Shown here: positions 1-7,765 of the stretch, piece by piece
Layout: every line of letters begins with the position of its first letter
Position numbering within the stretch: position 1 is the first letter of the stretch
Source of the DNA: Myxococcales bacterium
GTDB lineage: Bacteria > Myxococcota > Polyangia > Polyangiales > Polyangiaceae
Assembly (NCBI GenBank): GCA_020430865.1
Contig: JAGQIY010000636.1
Coordinates: 1-25,437 of the forward strand
Direction: 5' to 3'
DNA length: 25,437 nt
Notes under the pieces: model-generated
Seen by the model: only the letters and a program-made list of their open reading frames with translations
Database searches by the model: none
What the model was told of the DNA's origin: nothing
Translations under genes and position numbers: made by a program

Positions 1-58
1 CACCGCGCATGCTCCAACAGGTTCCGCGGGGAACCACTCTAGCGGTGCGCCGATTGGC

Positions 59-1120
59 TCAGCCGGTCAGCTCGGCGTCCAGCTCCGCCAGCAGCTTCTT
101 GGCCTTGCGAGAGAGCTTCTTCGGGACTGCTACGTTGACGAAGATGTGGAGATCCCCGCGGGCGCGCCGATCGAGTCGCGGGATACCCTTGCCGCGCACC
201 GTGAGCACGGTTCCTGGCTGGGTGCCCTTCGGCACCTCCACCTGCACGGTGCTCTGATCGGGTAGTTCGACGTCCAACTCCGTACCCAGGGCGGCCTCGG
301 AGAAGGCGATGACCTCGCGCACCAGCAAGTCGGGGCCATCCCGCTCCCAGCGCTCGTCTGGCGCCACCTCGACGTCGACGTAGAGATCACCCGATGGCGC
401 CCCCTCCGGCCCTGGCATGCCTTGGCCCGAGACTCGGAGTCTCACTCCGGAATCCACGCCGGCGGGGAAGGTGACGAGCACCTTCCGCTCCTTGAGCACC
501 TGCCCCTGGCCCTTGCAGTCTCCGCACGGATTCGTAATGACCCGGCCCTGCCCCTGGCAGGAAGGGCAAGTCGTGCTGAACATGATGAAGCCACGCTGGG
601 TCGCGACCTGCCCTGCTCCGCCGCAGTGGCGGCAGGTCTCTGCCTTGCTGCCTTCTGCGGCGCCGCTGCCCTTGCAGGTGTCGCAGGGAGCGGCTCCTCG
701 GACCTTCACTTCCTTCTTGCATCCAACGAAGGCCTCCTCGAGCGTCAGGCGCGTCTCGACGCGGATGTCTTGACCTCGCGCAGGGCGCCGTCGCCCTGCG
801 GCTCCGCCGGCGCCACCGAAGAAGTCCGAGAACAGATCCTGGAAGTGACTGAAGATGTCGCCAATGCCAGCGCCCTGGAAGTCGAAGCCAGCGCCGCCCA
901 GGCCAGCGTGCCCGAAGCGATCGTAGGCAGCGCGCTTCTCCGCGTCCGAGAGCACGCTGTAGGCCTCGGTCGCTTCCTTGAACGACGTCTCCGCCTCGGG
1001 GTTGCCCGGGTTTCGGTCGGGGTGAAACTTGACCGCGAGCTTCTTGTACGCTTTGCGGATTTCGTCGTCGCCAGCGTCCTTCTGGACGCCCAAAACTTCG
1101 TAGTAGTCGCGCTTGCTCAT
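59..1120 (-). CDS. dnaJ: Chaperone DnaJ (Hsp40), type I
   Basis: Co-chaperone that stimulates the ATPase of DnaK and hands it unfolded substrates in the cytoplasm. All parts of a type I DnaJ are visible in 353 residues: a J domain (about 1-70) with HPD at 33-35, a Gly/Phe-rich stretch (about 70-108), a zinc-finger region with four CxxCxGxG repeats (starting at C146, C163, C185 and C199), and a C-terminal substrate-binding domain. I chose the ATG at 1120 (MSKRDYYEVLG) because the open frame extends only four codons further, to a GTG at 1132, and family members begin at this point. No clear Shine-Dalgarno is seen. dnaK and grpE are not in the window. It lies downstream of the coiled-coil methyltransferase-like gene on the same strand, about 134 bp away, so co-transcription is possible but not shown. 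Slightly shorter than the E. coli protein (376 aa). Confidence 0.97.
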   Translation of the reverse strand: MSKRDYYEVLGVQKDAGDDEIRKAYKKLAVKFHPDRNPGNPEAETSFKEATEAYSVLSDAEKRAAYDRFGHAGLGGAGFDFQGAGIGDIFSHFQDLFSDFFGGAGGAAGRRRPARGQDIRVETRLTLEEAFVGCKKEVKVRGAAPCDTCKGSGAAEGSKAETCRHCGGAGQVATQRGFIMFSTTCPSCQGQGRVITNPCGDCKGQGQVLKERKVLVTFPAGVDSGVRLRVSGQGMPGPEGAPSGDLYVDVEVAPDERWERDGPDLLVREVIAFSEAALGTELDVELPDQSTVQVEVPKGTQPGTVLTVRGKGIPRLDRRARGDLHIFVNVAVPKKLSRKAKKLLAELDAELTG

Positions 1121-1254
1121 GGGGGGATTCACGGGGCCACGCTTTCGAGCGCGGACGCTGTCGGGTTCCGCGCCTGTTCGGGTTGGAAGGCCGCTTCTTC
1201 GCCTTGCGCAGCGGTGCGACGCGGCCGCCTAGGCTAAGTCGGGATCGCGCTCTG

Positions 1255-3096
1255 TCAACGCGGGCCGCTGGTATCGGACACGGAGGATGCCTGGTTTGCC
1301 TGTAGCTGAGCGATCAGTGCCGCTTTTCGCTGCAGCTCGGCGCGGGCGCTTGCGAGTTGACGAGAGAGCTGAACCTCGGATTCTCCGGCTCCCAGGCTGG
1401 CAAGCCGGCCTTCGAGCTCTTCGATGGACCAACGAGCCGCTTCCAGGTCGGCCTGCAGCAGAGCGTTCTGTTCGGCGATCTCGGCCACACGGGACTCCTC
1501 GAGGGGAACCCGGGGCGGTGGGGCAAGGGGGGGAGAGTGCGCCTCATCGGCGCTGGGCGATCCTGAACTCCCCTGGGCTGCTTGCTCCTGCAGACGCTCT
1601 CGCAAGTCGAGCAGCTCTGCGACCAGCTGCTTGCCGATACGCTCGGCGGTCAGCAACTCGGTCTCGAGGCGTCGAACCTCTGCGCCTCTTTCGCGCAGCG
1701 CCTGCTCCAGACGATTCAGTTCCTCGGCGCTCTCCCGCGCTCCGAGCACCGTCGCCTCGGCGAGTCCCTTCTCGGCTTCCTTCAGTTTTGTTTCCGCGAG
1801 GCGAAGTTCACCCTGGAGTCTTCCTGCGCGGTCCCGCGCCGCCTCGCGCTGCTCGTCGCTCTGCTTCAGCCTGTCTTCGAGCTGAGTACGCTCCCGCTCT
1901 GCGCGCTCCGCGCGTTGCTCGGCTCGGCGTCGCTCCGCCTCGAGCTCCTTGAGCTTGCCTTCGAGACGGCCGGCCTCTCGGTCCTGCTGTTGCTGATGCG
2001 CACCGCTCTCGCTGAGCACCTCGAGTTCGCGTCGCGCCGCGTCCAGCTCGCTCGCCAGGCTGCTCCACTTGCGGCTTGCCTTGTCGAACTCGGTCTGGAT
2101 GCTGTCGGCGCGTGCGTCAGCGGCTGCGGCTCGCGCCTCGAGCTCGGAGATCCAGCGTCCGCGCTTGTCGATTTCACGCTCCAGATCGGCGATGCGTCGC
2201 ACGCGCGCGGCGTCGTCCTTGGACGCAGCCTCCTTCGCCGCCTGCGCTGCCTGATTCTTGGCGGCTTCGAGCTTCGCCGCCTGTTCCCCGCGGTTCGAGT
2301 GGGTCTCGGCGAGCTGAGCCTGCAGGCGCTCGAGCTCGCCCTCCAGCTTCTCCAGGCGACCGCGGGCGCTGCGTTCTCTCGCTACCACCGCGTCATGTTG
2401 CCTGGTGGAAATGTTTCCGCCTCTTTGCGTGAGCGCGTCTCGCGCGGAGAGCTGTATCACGGCGAACTCGTCGAGCTTGAGTTCGCGCTGGCTAGCCAGG
2501 GCGACGAAGTACTCCGGTTCCTCCGCGCCGCCCGGGACGTAGCCGTTGTCGAGTGACACGGTTGGCTCGCTCTCCGGGGCGAAGTCAACCACCGCGTAGG
2601 CGACGAACGGCGTCTGGCCGAGCATGCGGACTTCCTCGAACTCGCTGCTCACCGCGTCGTACAGTTCGTAGTAGCTGAGCTTCGCCGGGGCGGTGGCGGG
2701 CAACAGCGAGATTCGCACATCAGGATTCCGCGTGGCAACGAGTGCGGCACCTCGGGGGCCCAGGCAGCGCTTGACCTTGCGGAGCAATCCCAGCGGATCG
2801 GCTTCGGCGCTGAGATCCTCGACGATGGCCACGTCGAAGGCGCCATCACGCACGGCCAGGCCACCTTCGCCGAGAGGAGCGTAGGAGACGCTGCGCGAGG
2901 TGTTGCGAGTCGCCGCTTCGGTGACCCGGGAACTGTCGGGATCGTATACGTGAACCAGCCGAGCTCCACGCTCGAGCAACCGCTCGGCGATGTCCGAGCT
3001 GGAGTCGCCGAACACGATCGCTCGCCTTCCCTCAAGCAGGCTCTCAACATAGGCGGCGAGCGCTACGCTCGGTCGCAAGATTTCGCGTTCAGCCAT
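1255..3096 (-). CDS. Methyltransferase-like N-terminus fused to long coiled coil
   Basis: A 613-residue protein in two parts. Residues about 1-210 resemble a class I SAM-dependent methyltransferase fold: a motif-I-like strand and loop (VFGDSSSDIAERLLERGA) followed by an acidic strand end (HVYDPDSSR), then a hydrophobic strand with VAIVEDLSAEADPLGLL and a later R-rich helix. The glycine-rich SAM loop is degenerate (GDSSSD rather than GxGxG), so catalysis is uncertain. Residues about 225-600 are almost continuous coiled coil, rich in Glu, Arg, Ala, Leu and Gln, with one Pro-rich break (SPPLAPPPRVP) around residues 530-540. The ATG at 3096 is preferred; the frame extends 12 codons upstream to a TTG. 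Architecture suggests a scaffold or polarity/cytoskeletal protein carrying a vestigial or active methyltransferase module, but the function is unknown. Several long reverse-strand frames exist across the coiled coil and are codon-bias shadows. Confidence 0.88.
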   Translation of the reverse strand: MAEREILRPSVALAAYVESLLEGRRAIVFGDSSSDIAERLLERGARLVHVYDPDSSRVTEAATRNTSRSVSYAPLGEGGLAVRDGAFDVAIVEDLSAEADPLGLLRKVKRCLGPRGAALVATRNPDVRISLLPATAPAKLSYYELYDAVSSEFEEVRMLGQTPFVAYAVVDFAPESEPTVSLDNGYVPGGAEEPEYFVALASQRELKLDEFAVIQLSARDALTQRGGNISTRQHDAVVARERSARGRLEKLEGELERLQAQLAETHSNRGEQAAKLEAAKNQAAQAAKEAASKDDAARVRRIADLEREIDKRGRWISELEARAAAADARADSIQTEFDKASRKWSSLASELDAARRELEVLSESGAHQQQQDREAGRLEGKLKELEAERRRAEQRAERAERERTQLEDRLKQSDEQREAARDRAGRLQGELRLAETKLKEAEKGLAEATVLGARESAEELNRLEQALRERGAEVRRLETELLTAERIGKQLVAELLDLRERLQEQAAQGSSGSPSADEAHSPPLAPPPRVPLEESRVAEIAEQNALLQADLEAARWSIEELEGRLASLGAGESEVQLSRQLASARAELQRKAALIAQLQANQASSVSDTSGPR

Positions 3097-3294
3097 CGTC
3101 GCTTTCTGGATCCGCGCCGCTTGCGCGAACAACCACTCTTACTCGTTGGGCTCGTGAGGCGCCGTCTCGCTTTTATGCAACACGGCGAGCGGAGGGTAGC
3201 CCCGACGTAGGAAAGCGGGCCATTTTCGCGCCACCGACCTCACTCCTCCTCCCGCGACGCTCCCGCGGCCACGGAGCAAGCGTTCAGCTCGTGG

Positions 3295-3837
3295 TCAGGG
3301 CTGGCGGCACGGCTTGGGGACGACGCAGGGGCTCCCGCAGTTCAACGCCATGGCGTAGAGGCCGACCTGTTTCGGCTTGGTGCGTCCAAGGCCGGTGCTC
3401 GCCAAGCACATCATCACGGCGTCCGGCACACCTTGCTCTCCGGTCGGCGAGATGCAGAGGTGGTTGACGCAGGTGCCGTCCTTCTCGCCCATCGCCGGGG
3501 GACAGTCCGCGTCGCCATTGCACTCGAGCGCGCGGCAGTCGCCCGGGGCCGGTGTCCCGCCCTCGGCGACGTTGCACACGCCGACCAGTCGCGCTTCGGC
3601 GCTCAGGGTCAACTGCGGCTTGTCCGCTGGAGCTTCCTCTCCACTCACTTGCTTCAGCTTGCAGATCCCGTTGCGATCGCACTCGGCTTCGAACGTGCGT
3701 CCTTCGGTGTCCTTGAGCGTTCGCTTGCTGATCCGACGGCAGGCGGGCAGGAGCGCACAGGCAAGCACCAGCGCGCCCGCGCAGCGGAGCCCGCGAACGT
3801 AGCGCGAGCTGGGGGAGAGGCCGGTCGAGTTCACCAA
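3295..3837 (-). CDS. Small cysteine-rich lipoprotein, function unknown
   Basis: A predicted secreted lipoprotein of about 180 residues. An Arg-containing n-region is followed by a hydrophobic core and a lipobox ending LLPAC (Cys about 33; an alternative LVLAC lies at Cys 27). The mature part carries about a dozen Cys in short clusters (CDRNGIC, CRALECNGDADC, CVNHLC, CGSPC and a C-terminal KPC), suggesting several disulfides in the periplasm or at the outer surface. The first codon is TTG at 3837, immediately followed by a GTG at 3834; either could initiate, as no ATG is available upstream of the signal peptide. It is transcribed divergently from trpE across about 145 bp. I do not recognise the family. 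The spacing of Cys with intervening Asp/Asn/Gly resembles short EGF-like or Myxococcus Cys-rich repeat motifs, but not enough to name it. Confidence 0.8.
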   Translation of the reverse strand: MVNSTGLSPSSRYVRGLRCAGALVLACALLPACRRISKRTLKDTEGRTFEAECDRNGICKLKQVSGEEAPADKPQLTLSAEARLVGVCNVAEGGTPAPGDCRALECNGDADCPPAMGEKDGTCVNHLCISPTGEQGVPDAVMMCLASTGLGRTKPKQVGLYAMALNCGSPCVVPKPCRQP

Positions 3838-3983
3838 GTGACTCTACTGGCCTCGTGCGTCGGGACCAATCACTTGCTGACGGCTCGCGCCCCTCGGGGC
3901 GAATCGCTCCGGGAGGCACGTCCGAATATTGCGACATCCAGGGCTGGGCGCGCTGCCTTGCGGTCGGCTACCTTCCCCGCATC

Positions 3984-5381
3984 ATGACCCAGCAGTCGTC
4001 CTCGGATGCGCCTCGGATCCACCGCCGCACGCTGGTCGTGGACGGTATCACCCCGGTGGGGGCCTACGCGGCGTTGCGCTGCAACGCTGGCGACGGGTCA
4101 TTCCTGCTCGAGAGCGTGGTGCCAGGGGAGCGCTGGGGGCGCTACTCGATCCTCGGATATCGACCTCGGCGCGTGATCACCCTGTTCGGCGAGCAGGGGG
4201 TCGATCCATACGAGCGCCTCAAGCAGCTCGCGCCGACGGGCTTCGCCGAGGATGCAGACGTCGCGGAGCGCTTCGCTCGCGCCTACGTCGGCCTGATCCC
4301 CTACGACATCGTGCACTTCGCGACCAAGGTCGACCCCTGGCCCGGCGCGCCTCCCGTGGTCGCACGTTTGCTCGCTGACGCGACCGTGATCGTGTTCGAC
4401 AACTTGAATCATACCGCCACCATCGCCGCTCAATCAGAGGCCGACCTGGACCTTGCGGTGAAGGAGCTCAGCCAGGTGCCCGCGCTGACTCCTCTCTCTC
4501 CCCCCGATCCTCAGCAGATCCCCGGGGATCTAGACGTGGACACCTCCGACGCCGCCTATGGCGAGACCGTCGAGCGGGTCAAGGAGTACATCCGCGCGGG
4601 AGATGCCTTTCAAGTCGTGCCCGCCCGCACCTTCTCCGTTCCGGCTCGCGGAGCGGATGCCCTCGACGTGTATCGGGCGATGCGCGTCCTGTCCCCAGCG
4701 CCGTACATGTACCTACTCGAGTTGCCCGAGCGCGACGGTGCTGAAGAGGTGGCGGTGATTGGGGCCAGCCCGGAGACCCTGGTGCGAGTCGAGGGACACC
4801 AGATCACGCTGCGACCGATTGCTGGCACTCGTCGTCGTGGGCGCACACCCGAGGAAGACGACGCGCTCGCGGCGGAGATGATGGCGGATCCCAAGGAGAT
4901 CGCCGAGCACGTCATGCTGATCGATCTTGCGCGCAACGACATCGGTCGTGTGGCGCGCGCGGGTAGCGTCGAGGTACCACAGCGCATGAGCGTCGAACGC
5001 TACAGCCACGTGATGCACATCACCAGCGAGGTGGTTGGGGAGCTCAAACAGCGCATGGGCCCATGGGACGTCCTCAGGGCGACCTTTCCTGCTGGTACGC
5101 TGAGCGGTGCGCCCAAGGTGCGTGCGATGCAGATCATCCGTGAACTCGAGCCGCGTCCGCGCTTCGCCTATGGTGGCGCCGTGGGCTACGTGACTCGGGG
5201 CACGGACCTCGACTTCGCGATCGCCATTCGCACGGTCGTGAAGCGCGGTGGGCGCTTCGAGGTCACCGCAGGCGCTGGCCTGGTAGCTGACAGTGTTCCA
5301 GCGCTCGAGGCCAAGGAGACCCGCAACAAGGCGCGCGCGGCGCTTGCTGCCATCGCCGCCGCGGTACCGAGCAAGGAGTAG
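3984..5381 (+). CDS. trpE: Anthranilate synthase component I
   Basis: Converts chorismate plus ammonia (from the glutaminase subunit TrpG) to anthranilate, the first committed step of tryptophan synthesis. The 465-residue protein has the N-terminal anthranilate synthase domain with an LLES motif at residues 41-44, which in known TrpE proteins lines the tryptophan feedback site. The C-terminal chorismate-binding domain (about 190-455) has PIAGTRRRG, DLARNDIGRV, TLSGAPKVRAMQII, YGGAVGY and GAGLVADS. LLES and the overall motif set favour TrpE over PabB. The ATG at 3984 (MTQQ) is chosen; the frame stays open upstream to a GTG at 3855, but those 43 residues show nothing family-like. Neither start has a convincing Shine-Dalgarno. 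No trpG, trpD or trpC follows, so the amidotransferase subunit must be encoded elsewhere. No Trp-rich leader peptide was seen upstream. Confidence 0.93.
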   Translation: MTQQSSSDAPRIHRRTLVVDGITPVGAYAALRCNAGDGSFLLESVVPGERWGRYSILGYRPRRVITLFGEQGVDPYERLKQLAPTGFAEDADVAERFARAYVGLIPYDIVHFATKVDPWPGAPPVVARLLADATVIVFDNLNHTATIAAQSEADLDLAVKELSQVPALTPLSPPDPQQIPGDLDVDTSDAAYGETVERVKEYIRAGDAFQVVPARTFSVPARGADALDVYRAMRVLSPAPYMYLLELPERDGAEEVAVIGASPETLVRVEGHQITLRPIAGTRRRGRTPEEDDALAAEMMADPKEIAEHVMLIDLARNDIGRVARAGSVEVPQRMSVERYSHVMHITSEVVGELKQRMGPWDVLRATFPAGTLSGAPKVRAMQIIRELEPRPRFAYGGAVGYVTRGTDLDFAIAIRTVVKRGGRFEVTAGAGLVADSVPALEAKETRNKARAALAAIAAAVPSKE

Positions 5382-5392
5382 CGGTTGGTTTC

Positions 5393-5947
5393 ATGTCACT
5401 GATCGATGAAAACGCGTATGGGCTCTGGTTCTCATACTTCGAGATAGAGGACGACGAGTACGGCCTCGAGCCCGACGACTTCGTGGGGCGCTTCTTGCGC
5501 TTTCGTGAGATTGTCGTTTCCGCGCTGCAAGAGAAGCCTCCGACCGAGGGGTATCGCCTGACCTACCTTGGTCACGCGCTGTACGTGGAGTTCGCTGAAG
5601 GCGACGAGTGCAACGACCCGTTCAGCGTGTTGAAGCATGTGCGCGCGACCCTGGAGGACGCAGAGATCCCCAGCGTCGCGGTGCTGACTCACGGCAGCCG
5701 TTGGGTCCCCGACGGTGAAGTCGAACCGAGCGAGGTCGCCCACGTCTCCTACCCGAGCGAGCCACTCCGTCGCGCGCTCTACGCCGATACTGCCACGCGT
5801 CCCGCGGAGGATGAGGAGGCCGTCGAGGGCTGGGGCCCGGGGCTCTACGTGGACACCGAAGCCATCGAATCCATGGGGAAAACGTTGAAGAATGCGCCCA
5901 CGGCCCTGGCCGTGGCCAGCGCGACGTTCTATCGCTTTGGGCGCTGA
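5393..5947 (+). CDS. Acidic hypothetical protein downstream of trpE
   Basis: A 184-residue soluble protein beginning MSLIDENAYGLWFSYFEIEDDEYGL, only 11 bp after the trpE stop and so probably co-transcribed with it. It is strongly acidic, with no signal peptide or membrane segment. Visible features are an aromatic/acidic N-terminus, a central hydrophobic segment (EIPSVAVLTHGSRWVPDGE), and a C-terminal segment ending in ALAVASATFYRFGR. I do not recognise a family. The position suggests a role with, or simply transcription alongside, anthranilate synthase, but nothing in the sequence shows a catalytic motif. Codon use matches its neighbours. Confidence 0.82.
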   Translation: MSLIDENAYGLWFSYFEIEDDEYGLEPDDFVGRFLRFREIVVSALQEKPPTEGYRLTYLGHALYVEFAEGDECNDPFSVLKHVRATLEDAEIPSVAVLTHGSRWVPDGEVEPSEVAHVSYPSEPLRRALYADTATRPAEDEEAVEGWGPGLYVDTEAIESMGKTLKNAPTALAVASATFYRFGR

Positions 5948-6030
5948 GGCGATCGGCTGGCGCAGGCTCGCTCAGGTGTCGAGAGCTCTCAGCGGGGACG
6001 CCTGGCCTGGCTCTTGCTCAGGGCTCGAGC

Positions 6031-7677
6031 ATGTCCCAGATGCTTCGCTCCCAGAGCTGCGCTCCCAGCGCGAAACCCCTTGAATCGAGCCTGGAAGGCC
6101 AGTCGTCGCTTGCGGCGTCGGCGCCCGGCGCGGCCGCGCGGGATCTCCTGGATCCCAAGCCGCGGATCCACCGGATCCGGAAGGCCGCGTCGCGTCGTCA
6201 GCACGGCGTCGAGCCGGCTCAAGGCGCGAGTGGGTCGGGTGGTCACGGCAGCTTCGTCCGCTCCTCGAGGACGCGGAGGTGCCTGCTCGCGTTGGCCCTG
6301 GCCTTCGCAGGCTGCTCCGCGGATTCCGGAGCGGACAGCAGCGGCGCTCAGGCTGGCAGCGGCGCTCAGGGGGGCAGTGGCGCTCAGGCTGGCAGCGGCG
6401 CTCAGGCTGGCAGCGGCGCTCAGGCTGGCAGCGGCGCTCAGGCTGGCAGCGGCGCTCAGGGGGGCAGCGGCGCTCAGGGCGGCAGCGGCGCTCAGGGGGG
6501 CAGCGGTTCCGCAGGGCAATCTGGTGGCGGTACGGGCGCGCTCGAAGGCTGTGCGCCGATTGACGCCACCAGCTATGACTTCAGCGACCACGTGCCCCCC
6601 TCCCAGGCTCCCCCGGGCGGTCGATCTCCAAGTCAGGTCCCGATGTTCGTGACCATCGGCTGGGACGACAATGGCTACTCCGGCCTCGAGGGCAGCGCCG
6701 GGACGGGGGCGATGGCCTGGGCCGTGAAGATGCTCGCCGCGCGCCGTCACGCCGACGGGACACCGATTCACAACACCTTCTACCTGACATCGGTGTATGG
6801 CAACACGTGGATGAGCGAGAGCCCGACCTTCGTCAAGCGGGCCTGGCGCCAGGCCTACGAAGCGGGACACGAGATCGGTATCCATACGGATAAGCATGAT
6901 CATGGATCGGGCTTCGACGCGACGCGCTGGGACGCCGAGGTGACGCTACCCCTCGATCTGTTGACGGCTCCCTTCGACCCGAACGAGGACGACTTCTCTC
7001 CCGATCCGGAAGCGGGCATCGGGGTGCCGTCGGGTGACATCGTTGGGTTCCGTACGCCCTTCCTCGAGTACAGCGACGCGCTCTTCGACGTGTTGAAACA
7101 GCACGACGTCTGGTACGACACCAGCATCGAAGAGGGGTGGCAGCCAGAGCAAGACGGCACCAACTTCAACTGGCCGTTCACCCTGGATAGCGGCAGCCCC
7201 GCGCACGACCTGCTCGTCGAGTGGGGCACCAAGGCAGAGCCTCTCAGGGCCCATCCCGGGCTGTGGGAGATGCCGGTGTATCCCTTGGTGGTGCCTCCTG
7301 ATTCAGTGGCCGGGCAGTACGGCATTCAGCCCGGCTTGCGCACGAAGCTCCACGCGCTCCAGTCTTGGTTCGACGTGGACAGCGGAAAGATCACCGGCTT
7401 CGACTACAACCTCTGGGTCTCCTTCAAGCTCACGAAGGCAGAATTCGTTGCCACACTGAAATACAGTCTGGATCTGCGACTGCAGGGCAACCGTGCCCCG
7501 TTCATGCTGGGCGCCCACACTGACTACTACTCGAGCAAGTACACGGCGCCGGAGAACGCCGACAGCCAGGAACGCCAGGAAGCCATCGAGGAGTTTCTCG
7601 ACTACGCGCTGAGTAAGCCCGAAGTTCGCGTCGTTTCCGTGAAGGACGTCCTGACCTGGGTGCGCTCGTGCAACTGA
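6031..7677 (+). CDS. Lipoprotein with polysaccharide deacetylase (CE4/NodB-like) domain
   Basis: Predicted surface or periplasmic carbohydrate deacetylase. A hydrophobic signal segment ends in LAFAGC (Cys about 95 if the ATG at 6031 is used), then comes a linker of nine SGAQ(A/G)G units (residues about 104-157), then the catalytic region (about 205-548). CE4-type motifs: the acidic pair D212-D213 in TIGWDDN, a metal-binding HTDKHDH (about 285-291), Arg in GFRTPF (about 341), LWEMPVYPL, and a late LGAHTDYY. The substrate is not predictable. The start is uncertain: in-frame ATGs exist only at 6031 and 6040, placing the signal peptide about 80 residues into the protein. The intervening 80 residues look non-coding, and no ATG, GTG or TTG lies just upstream of the signal segment. 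The true start may be a rare codon near 6260-6290, or there is a frame error. Convergent with the serine hydrolase gene downstream. Confidence 0.85.
   Translation: MSQMLRSQSCAPSAKPLESSLEGQSSLAASAPGAAARDLLDPKPRIHRIRKAASRRQHGVEPAQGASGSGGHGSFVRSSRTRRCLLALALAFAGCSADSGADSSGAQAGSGAQGGSGAQAGSGAQAGSGAQAGSGAQAGSGAQGGSGAQGGSGAQGGSGSAGQSGGGTGALEGCAPIDATSYDFSDHVPPSQAPPGGRSPSQVPMFVTIGWDDNGYSGLEGSAGTGAMAWAVKMLAARRHADGTPIHNTFYLTSVYGNTWMSESPTFVKRAWRQAYEAGHEIGIHTDKHDHGSGFDATRWDAEVTLPLDLLTAPFDPNEDDFSPDPEAGIGVPSGDIVGFRTPFLEYSDALFDVLKQHDVWYDTSIEEGWQPEQDGTNFNWPFTLDSGSPAHDLLVEWGTKAEPLRAHPGLWEMPVYPLVVPPDSVAGQYGIQPGLRTKLHALQSWFDVDSGKITGFDYNLWVSFKLTKAEFVATLKYSLDLRLQGNRAPFMLGAHTDYYSSKYTAPENADSQERQEAIEEFLDYALSKPEVRVVSVKDVLTWVRSCN
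6340..6501 (+). repeat. Tandem 18-bp repeat, nine units, in-frame linker
   Basis: Nine consecutive 18-bp units of the type agcggcgctcaggctggc (variants with gggggc or ggcggc at the end) encode SGAQAG or SGAQGG. The units are nearly identical at DNA level, including silent positions, which points to recent expansion by slippage or unequal recombination. They lie between the lipobox Cys and the deacetylase domain and would form a flexible spacer lifting the domain off the membrane. Unit number may vary between strains. Confidence 0.95.
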
Positions 7678-7765
7678 ACGGCGAAGACGCGTGGAGATCC
7701 ACGACAGCGGTCCCGTCCGCGCAGACTGGGTCCGCTGGAGCCTGCGGGGGTGAGAAGCCCAGTGC

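Noticed and set aside
20..35. GGTTCC-GCGG-GGAACC hairpin as dnaJ terminator
   Set aside because: Six-bp stem only, no T-tract on the minus strand after it.
3888..3901. CGCCCC-TC-GGGGCG palindrome upstream of trpE as an attenuator
   Set aside because: Stem of six with a two-base loop, no Trp-rich leader peptide and no alternative pairing seen.
3284..3937. 217-aa minus-strand frame overlapping the small lipoprotein
   Set aside because: Shifted frame; Arg/Pro-rich translation with no signal peptide, while the other frame gives a clear lipobox and Cys clusters.
6340..6501. Repeats as a possible CRISPR array
   Set aside because: Direct contiguous 18-bp units without spacers, in frame in a coding sequence.
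5989..6903. 304-aa minus-strand frame with repeated ALSAAAS units
   Set aside because: It is the reverse complement of the SGAQAG repeat region of the deacetylase gene.
7690..7703. CGTGG-AGAT-CCACG hairpin between convergent genes
   Set aside because: Five-bp stem without a T-tract on either strand; too weak to call.
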